64,000 bases of DNA from Candidula unifasciata (taxonomy: Eukaryota; Mollusca; Gastropoda; Stylommatophora; Geomitridae), in contig CAJHNH020008443.1 of assembly GCA_905116865.2 (NCBI GenBank), positions 862,855 to 926,854 on the forward strand, written 5' to 3'. Positions 58,858 through 64,000 of this stretch are shown here, in pieces (the stretch's first letter is position 1; the number at the start of each line of letters is the position of its first letter). A program made the translations under genes and the position numbers. The notes under the pieces were generated by a model that searched no databases, was not told the DNA's origin, and saw only the letters and a program-made list of their open reading frames with translations.

Positions 58858-59420
58858 CTGAATACAAGTTTTCTAGTAAAACTTGGAAGAAGAGAAGGGG
58901 AGGTTAAGGCCTAATAAATCCCCCTCTATTCATTCTGCCAATCCCCCACCCCTTTTCCCTCCCCATCCCTAACACACACGCAAAATAGAAACTGTCAAAC
59001 AACATAACAAATAATTAAAGTTATTATAAATGTACAGAAGGTCAAAAAATATACTAATGCAACTGACATAATATAAAATTTATGAACAATTGCTTTGAAA
59101 TAGAATTTCAATACACGTCTTGAGTCCTCTTACAACAGTGTTGGAGGGTGCCGGGATCTCAACACCCCTTCCGGTGTAAATTTGTTTTGGGGAGGGGCGC
59201 TCAGCCGAACAGATCAGCTAGGTCCCGGACCCCTTTGCTGTATCCCGAACAAAAAGAGGGTTTACTATTTGAGCAGCACTTGTAAAAGAGGAATTCAGAT
59301 CACAGAAGTCAACTTAAGATCTTAATATTGAGACAGTTTGCACTACTGCATACGGTGCTTGTTTTGATGACTTCATAACGAATGGTTTCTTCCGATTGGG
59401 GATCCAACCACCATCCGACA

Positions 59421-59816
59421 CCACGCTCGCCATCACACTCAGCACCAGCCTTTCCTGCCCCATGCCCCGCCACAGTGCATCCCACACCACGCTCGCCGTC
59501 ACACTCAGCACCAGCCTTTCCAGCCCCATGCTCCGCCACAGTGCATCCCACACCACGCTCGCCGTCACACTCAGCACCAGCCTTTCCAGGCCCATGCTCC
59601 GCCACAGTGCATCTCACACCACGCTCGCCGTCACACTCAGCACCAGCCTTTCCAGCCCCATGCTCCGCCACAGTGCATCTCACACCACGCTCGCCGTCAC
59701 ACTCAGCACCAGCCTTTCCAGCCCCATGCTCCGCCACAGTGCATCCAACACCACGCTCGCCGTCACACTCAGCACCAGCCTTTCCAGCCCCATGATCCGC
59801 CACAGTGCATCCCACA
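59421..59816. repeat. 66-bp minisatellite, six units
   Basis: Units start at 59421, 59487, 59553, 59619, 59685 and 59751 with 'ccacgctcgccgtcacactc', differing at a few sites. Because 66 is divisible by three, three frames stay open: reverse 59309-59893 (194 codons, repeating CTVAEHGAGKAGAECDGERG) and two forward frames. A GC-rich island in AT-rich surroundings. No transcript evidence can be read from sequence, so it is listed as a repeat. Confidence 0.93.
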
Positions 59817-60059
59817 CCCGTCCCGTCCTTACCCCCTAGCACCAGCATCCTCTGCTTCACCCCCTGACTCAGCGCACCTACCCTCATCCCCACCCATCTG
59901 GTCGTAGATATTAGATACTGTTTGTCATTGTTTGACTAATTAACTAATTAGCAGAAATTAACTCTAAACTTAAACCCAAAACAAAGCTAACAAGAAACAG
60001 AATAATCAGAATTAAGTTATAACATAGTAAAAACACTAGACCTGCAGATAATTCGGTTT

Positions 60060-60715
60060 AGCTGCAGAGGCTAAACATAACTTAAAGTAACAATAAAAGA
60101 TATGCAGGGCGAGAGTAATATCTTAGCCATGCAAGAAACATACCTAAAACCTATAGCTCTGCAAGAAACATATCTAAAAACAAAGGATACCTTTATTACC
60201 CAGTGTGTAAATTTTTCAGAAATTATAGAGAGACAGGTAGAGGAGGTGGCGTGGCCATTCTTATCAACAAACAAATAAGAGAAATAGCACAGGATAAATG
60301 CAAAACCACTAACTTTGAAAACATATGCTTATAAATAGCAGGCAAACCAGAAAATCAAAAGATAATTAATATACACTGCCTGAAAGGTGAAATAGAGGAG
60401 GCAAATCTAAAAGAAATAGAATGCGGGTTGACCAAAAACCTAATAATTGTAGGCGATTTTAACTGTTCACATTCCTTGTAGGGTGTAGTAAAGTGTAGCT
60501 AGCAAAAAACTGATGGACGTCACTGAAGACAACCAGCTAACTGTACTCAACGACGGATTGATGACAAGGATAAATCCAATTCCATGACACAGAGACACGG
60601 TATTGACCTAACAATATTGACCCAGAGCTTAGCTCGCAGCCAGTTGAGAACTTCAGATGACACCACAAGTGATCATCTTTCAAGTGTTACCAACATTAAA
60701 ACCAGCCCCATTAAA
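60060..60715 (+). pseudogene. Jockey-like LINE: APE-type endonuclease domain, decayed
   Basis: The + strand reads LQETYLKTKDTFITQ (the QET motif), GRGGGVAILINKQI, ENICL then IIVGDFN (about 60444-60464, the GDFN motif), KLMDVTEDNQLTVLNDG, GIDLTILTQSLAR and TSDHLSSVT (the SDH motif). These are the conserved blocks of LINE endonucleases, which nick the target DNA. A 30-bp word around 'ctaaaacctatagctctgca' is partly duplicated near 60140, and several stops are present. Sequence from about 60718 belongs to a reverse LINE that interrupts it. Confidence 0.8.
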
Positions 60716-60717
60716 TC

Positions 60718-60910
60718 TGACACAAGTCATCATCATCATCATAAACCACTTCTGCCGTTAAGCGGTCGTGGGAAGGAATAATTTGCGATTCAGTGCACGT
60801 TGGTTGCCACTGGCTATTTTCATGCCGTAAACGCGTAAAGTGTCTTCAATGTAGTCGATCCATGTTTTCGCAGCCGTCCTCTTGATCTTGTAGATGGTCT
60901 TCTGAGATGT
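60718..60910 (-). pseudogene. LINE family Y, 3' part (downstream of nested insertion)
   Basis: The minus strand reads KTWIDYIEDTLRVYGMKIAS then NQRALNRKLFLPTT, matching the Y copy at 41957-42385, and ends with 'gtttatgatgatgatgatga', its GAT-repeat tail. It is separated from its other half (61792-62170) by an insertion. Confidence 0.78.
60894..60910. other. 17-bp target-site duplication, left copy
   Basis: The 17-mer atggtcttctgagatgt is identical at 60894-60910 and 61792-61808. It borders the RNase H LINE insertion on both sides and reads as continuous family Y sequence once the insert is set aside. Confidence 0.85.
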
Positions 60911-61791
60911 TGTTGTTTTTGTTATCGATCCAGCGGTGCATGAGCTTTCGCCCTTTGACCCAATGTCGTGTAGTAGAATTTGCATGTTTTTACAAGCTGT
61001 TCTTTTCCTCCATACAAGGTGTTCCACTTGTCTGGTCTCGGAGGGACTAGCATTCTTCTAGTCTCGCTGAGTTTTGGGCACTCAAAGAGATGGTGTTCAA
61101 CAGTTTCGTAGGGGTAGTTACATAGCTGGCACTCTGGGGAGTGCTGTGGCTGTATTATGTTTAGATGTCCACTGAGTGGAGTATATTGTGTTCTAAGTCT
61201 GAAGATGGTTGCCTGATCCCTTCTTGTTAGATGGTTAATGCTGTCATTTGAATCAGGGCCAGCCATATGTCTATAAAACTCTCTTACAGTGTCTCCCTTG
61301 GCCCATCTTTTCAACCAAGTCTCTTTGTTTATAGTTCTTAAAAGCGTTTTTGCTGTCTGTATGGTTTTCGCTCTAGGTGGTTGTTCTTGTGTTGCTCCTT
61401 TCTTTCCCAGTCTGTCAGCTCTGTCATTACCTGGTGTGCCGAAGTTGCCTGGAATCCACTACATCACTATTCTGATGTTGTATGAGGTAATAAGCTGATC
61501 AGCATCCAGGATTATCTTGGCTATGTCAGTTCTGCAGCGTTCATTGCCCTCCAGAGCTTGGAGGGCAGACATTGAATCTGGGAAGATGACAATATTTTGG
61601 GCCTTCAAAGGGTAAACATCCATTACAGTCTTTAGGTGGTATACTGCTGTTTTCAGTGCAATTATTTCGGCTTCATAATTTGAGCAGAATTCCCCGCATG
61701 CATCAAAAATCTTTTCAACAGATCTGTCGGGATAACCTATGCAGATTCCGTAACCTGCTTTAATGGTAGCTTTAAATGCAGATCCATCAGT
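60911..61791 (-). mobile_element. 5'-truncated RNase H LINE inserted into family Y
   Basis: An 881-bp insert begins (minus strand) inside the RNase H domain at TDGSAFKAT, continues with NYEAEIIALKTAVY (E), VIFPDSMSALQAL (D), a stop exactly where VMQWIPG would be expected, then WIPGNFGTPGNDRADRLGKK, and a tail with RRDQATIFRLRTQYTPLSGH and CQLCNYPYETVEHHLFECP (C-x2-C-x7-H-x4-C). It ends with ALGQRAKAHAPLDR-like codons and 'acaaaaacaac'. The only lesion in the coding part is that TAG (61459-61461). The 17-bp flanking duplication shows target-primed integration with strong 5' truncation. Confidence 0.85.
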
Positions 61792-62170
61792 ATGGTCTTC
61801 TGAGATGTAGTGCTTGTGATAGTATTTTGAACTTGCTGCATTTTTACCAGATGGCCAAACCACTTGATCTGCTGTTTTTAGATGAATCTAGTACAAGGTG
61901 TCGTTCCCACAGTTTACATGATAGTTTCATTATTAACGCTATCTCGGATGATTAGGTTGGCTGCTTTTCTCAGGCACCTCATCTTGCAGGTGGTGATTTT
62001 GCGTATATGGATAAATAGTATCCATGTTTGATATTGGTAGCTTTATGCTGGAATGAATATGCTGTTAATAATCTGTCTCTTTGCACTGATAGTCCAAATT
62101 TAGTTTCAAGAAAGCCAAGTAAGATACATTTATAGATGAACGAAATAACAATGATCTGATTAGGGATACA
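61792..62170 (-). pseudogene. LINE family Y, 5' part (upstream of nested insertion)
   Basis: The minus strand reads SIFIPA, SYQYQTW, IRKITTCKMRCLRKAANLII and KQQIKWFGHLVKMQQ, matching 41957-42200. Stops are present. The upper border with the Jockey-like RT near 62170 is approximate. Confidence 0.7.
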
Positions 62171-62174
62171 TTTA

Positions 62175-62530
62175 AAGCTTCTTAACAAAATAGAATCTTT
62201 TCTGCAATAGTGAACAATGAAAGATCTAAAACTTACAAACAGGAAAATGGAATTCCTCAGAATGAGGTACTATCTCCGACCTTGTTCAATTTACTGGTTA
62301 ATGACTAAATTGAAGTGATAACTAAAAAGGAAACAGGACTAACTCAGTATGCCGACGACTACGAAATTTATCACAGACATCAAAAGATAGCTATTGATAG
62401 AAATATACTATAAGAAAACTTAAACAAGGTGGTGACAATCTGGATGAAGAAATAGGGCTTTAAAATAAACACTAATAAAACATTTTTATGATATTTAACT
62501 TAAAAAAAAAAAAAAAAGCTTAAATATGTC
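62175..62530 (+). pseudogene. Jockey-like LINE: reverse transcriptase core fragment
   Basis: The + strand reads NRIFSAIVNNERSKTYKQEN then GIPQNEVLSPTLFNLLVND, GLTQYADDYEIYHRHQ (YADD at about 62350) and WMKK.GFKINTNKT. The order PQ.SVLSP, YADD, GFK...KT is that of Jockey/CR1-type RTs. The G of the usual PQGSVL is N here, and stops follow LLVND and elsewhere. It probably belongs to the same element as the endonuclease at 60060-60715, but the RT fingers between them are missing. Confidence 0.75.
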
Positions 62531-63480
62531 TATCACTCATCATTTTGTACATTTCATCATGACAGAACTAACCCCGTTCTTATTACAGAAAGATAGCTAT
62601 AAGACCCCTATGGTCACATGCAAATTTTTTACTCCATAATTTCGGATCGATTCAAACCCAAAAACTGGCAAAGTAGAAAACTTAAAATTTAAAAACTATA
62701 AATGGTGGCCCGAAAGAATGTTGTGTTAAGCGCTGTCACCTACGAGAGACGCATGGCAAGATTAGAAGGAACATGAGCTGAGTGGAAAACATCATAAAAG
62801 GACATCATAGAAGGACAGGAGCAACACACTGGGACGCAGGAAAGGATCGAGCCGTCTGACTTTGATGGAAGAATGACTTAGCCAGAGAGCTGGTGCACAT
62901 ACCAGAAATTTAGCCACGAAAGTGACGCATTAAACCAGACAACAAATCTGTAAATGGACTCTCTCGTGTGACACAAAAATGATTTTAAAGCTCTTCCGTG
63001 AAACTATGAAACATTTAATCTCTTGCTGGTTTTTATGAGAATCTGAGAACATGTGTTATAAATGAGTTGTTAAACAATGTATTTGGTTGTTGTTGTTATT
63101 CTTTTATTGTATGCTATGCGTGTGTTATAATTAATGTTATTCTTTAACAATGGTGAATAATAACTGTATACATCAAAACTTAATATTTTACTGTTTTTGT
63201 TGTAATAGTTTTGTGAAGTTTCTCATAAAAACTACTACTACTATTATTAGTGCTAAAAATATTGCTGCAACTACTACTACTGACGCTACTGTCAATGCTA
63301 CTTATATCACCAGTACTGCTTATCCATATAAATATAGATACCAATGTCTTAAAAACTAAATCTTTTAAAGGGATCCTGGTATGAGAAAAAAGATCAATTG
63401 AAAAAAAGAAGAAATCCAGAAGGAGCGGCGGTGGAAAGACGGGAAAAGGTTGAAAAGTTTAAACATGGAAAAGTACATGA
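62531..63480. other. No recognised gene; short ACT array
   Basis: Bases of about 62700-62950 may hold a very decayed LINE tail (a frame containing DAGKDRAV...LARELV). ACT repeats with variants lie at about 63228-63310. Otherwise unremarkable and AT-rich. Confidence 0.4.
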
Positions 63481-63487
63481 AGTAGAG

Positions 63488-63722
63488 AAAAAAAAAAAAA
63501 AAAAGAAGAAGACGAAAAAGAAGAAGAAGAACAAGAAAAAGAAGAAGAAGAAGAAGAAGAAGAAGAAGAAGAAGAAGAAGAAGAAGAAGAAGAAGAAGAA
63601 GAAGAAGAAGAAGAAGAAGAAGAAGAAGAAGAAGAAGAAGAAGAAGAAGAAGAAGAAGAAGAAGAAGAAGAAGAAGAAGAAGAAGAAGAAGAAGAAGGAG
63701 AAGAAGAAGAAGAAGAAGAAAG
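63488..63722. repeat. (GAA)n microsatellite
   Basis: About 235 bp of GAA repeats preceded by an A run. Long K or L frames across it are artefacts. Confidence 0.97.
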
Positions 63723-64000
63723 GAATTAAAGAAGATAGTAAGGCAGAACAAAAAAAGATGACAAAGCAGGAAGCAATGAAGCAGAATAAATTGATCGTTA
63801 AGGAGGCAGTGGCATTAAAAAAAAATCATCAAACATTTAGTTATATTTTTTTTGGTAGTAATTTAATCTTTTGTTTTTCTTCCTTTAGATCTTTCCTTAA
63901 AATGACATTATGTGTCTATTCTCATAATCAGCTGTCCATGCATTTTTATTTCTAACATCGATTAACTTATTTGCGACTACAGAATACCATTGCCACACAC

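Overview
This window looks like intron/intergenic or heterochromatin-like DNA from a metazoan nuclear genome, most plausibly a lophotrochozoan and perhaps a gastropod mollusc. That placement is inference. It rests on the mix of non-LTR families (an R2/NeSL-type element with a restriction-like endonuclease, RTE-like and Jockey-like elements), a Penelope-like element, tRNA-derived SINEs with CTTTA tails, mariner and hAT elements, and very many long microsatellites. I found no host gene, bacterial operon, rRNA, CRISPR array or intact tRNA that I can support. Every coding stretch I recognise belongs to a transposable element (TE), and nearly all are broken.

Layout. 0-15 kb: many copies of one tRNA-derived SINE (family A), fragments of an RNase H-bearing LINE (family R), large GAA, ACT, ACAG/ACGG and GA arrays, a TTAGGG tract and a mariner-type MITE inside an ACT array. 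16-21.4 kb: a dense retroelement cluster. It holds the 3' half of an R2/NeSL-like LINE (+), a 5'-truncated Penelope-like element (-), and an RTE-like LINE (-) from endonuclease to RT that is itself interrupted by a second Penelope tail. 21-31 kb: SINE family E, two minisatellites, a foldback element, and a complete-length but dead mariner-like transposon (27.07-28.67 kb). 31-43 kb: a decayed Jockey-like RNase H LINE, LINE C-termini (families Z, R, Y), a SPIN/URR1-like hAT MITE, a MITE with a perfect 8-bp target duplication, and long CT, GAA, CA and poly-C tracts. 43-54 kb: RTE-like RT remnant W, poly-G and GATA arrays, a foldback MITE, more SINEs, a roughly 1.3-kb minisatellite of 20-bp units and a GAA/GAAC array. 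54-64 kb: mostly unrecognised sequence, a second hAT MITE, a 66-bp minisatellite, and a three-layer nest (60.06-62.53 kb) of a Jockey-like LINE (+) split by an RTE-like LINE (-), itself split by a 5'-truncated RNase H LINE flanked by a 17-bp duplication.

Nothing here forms a pathway. The biology is TE amplification, nested insertion and decay, with microsatellites that in several places start directly at LINE 3' tails or sit against short mobile units. Family letters (A, B, C, D, E, R, W, Y, Z) are my own labels for repeats that recur in this window. TE class names come from motif recognition without database searches, and boundaries marked approximate could move by tens of bases.
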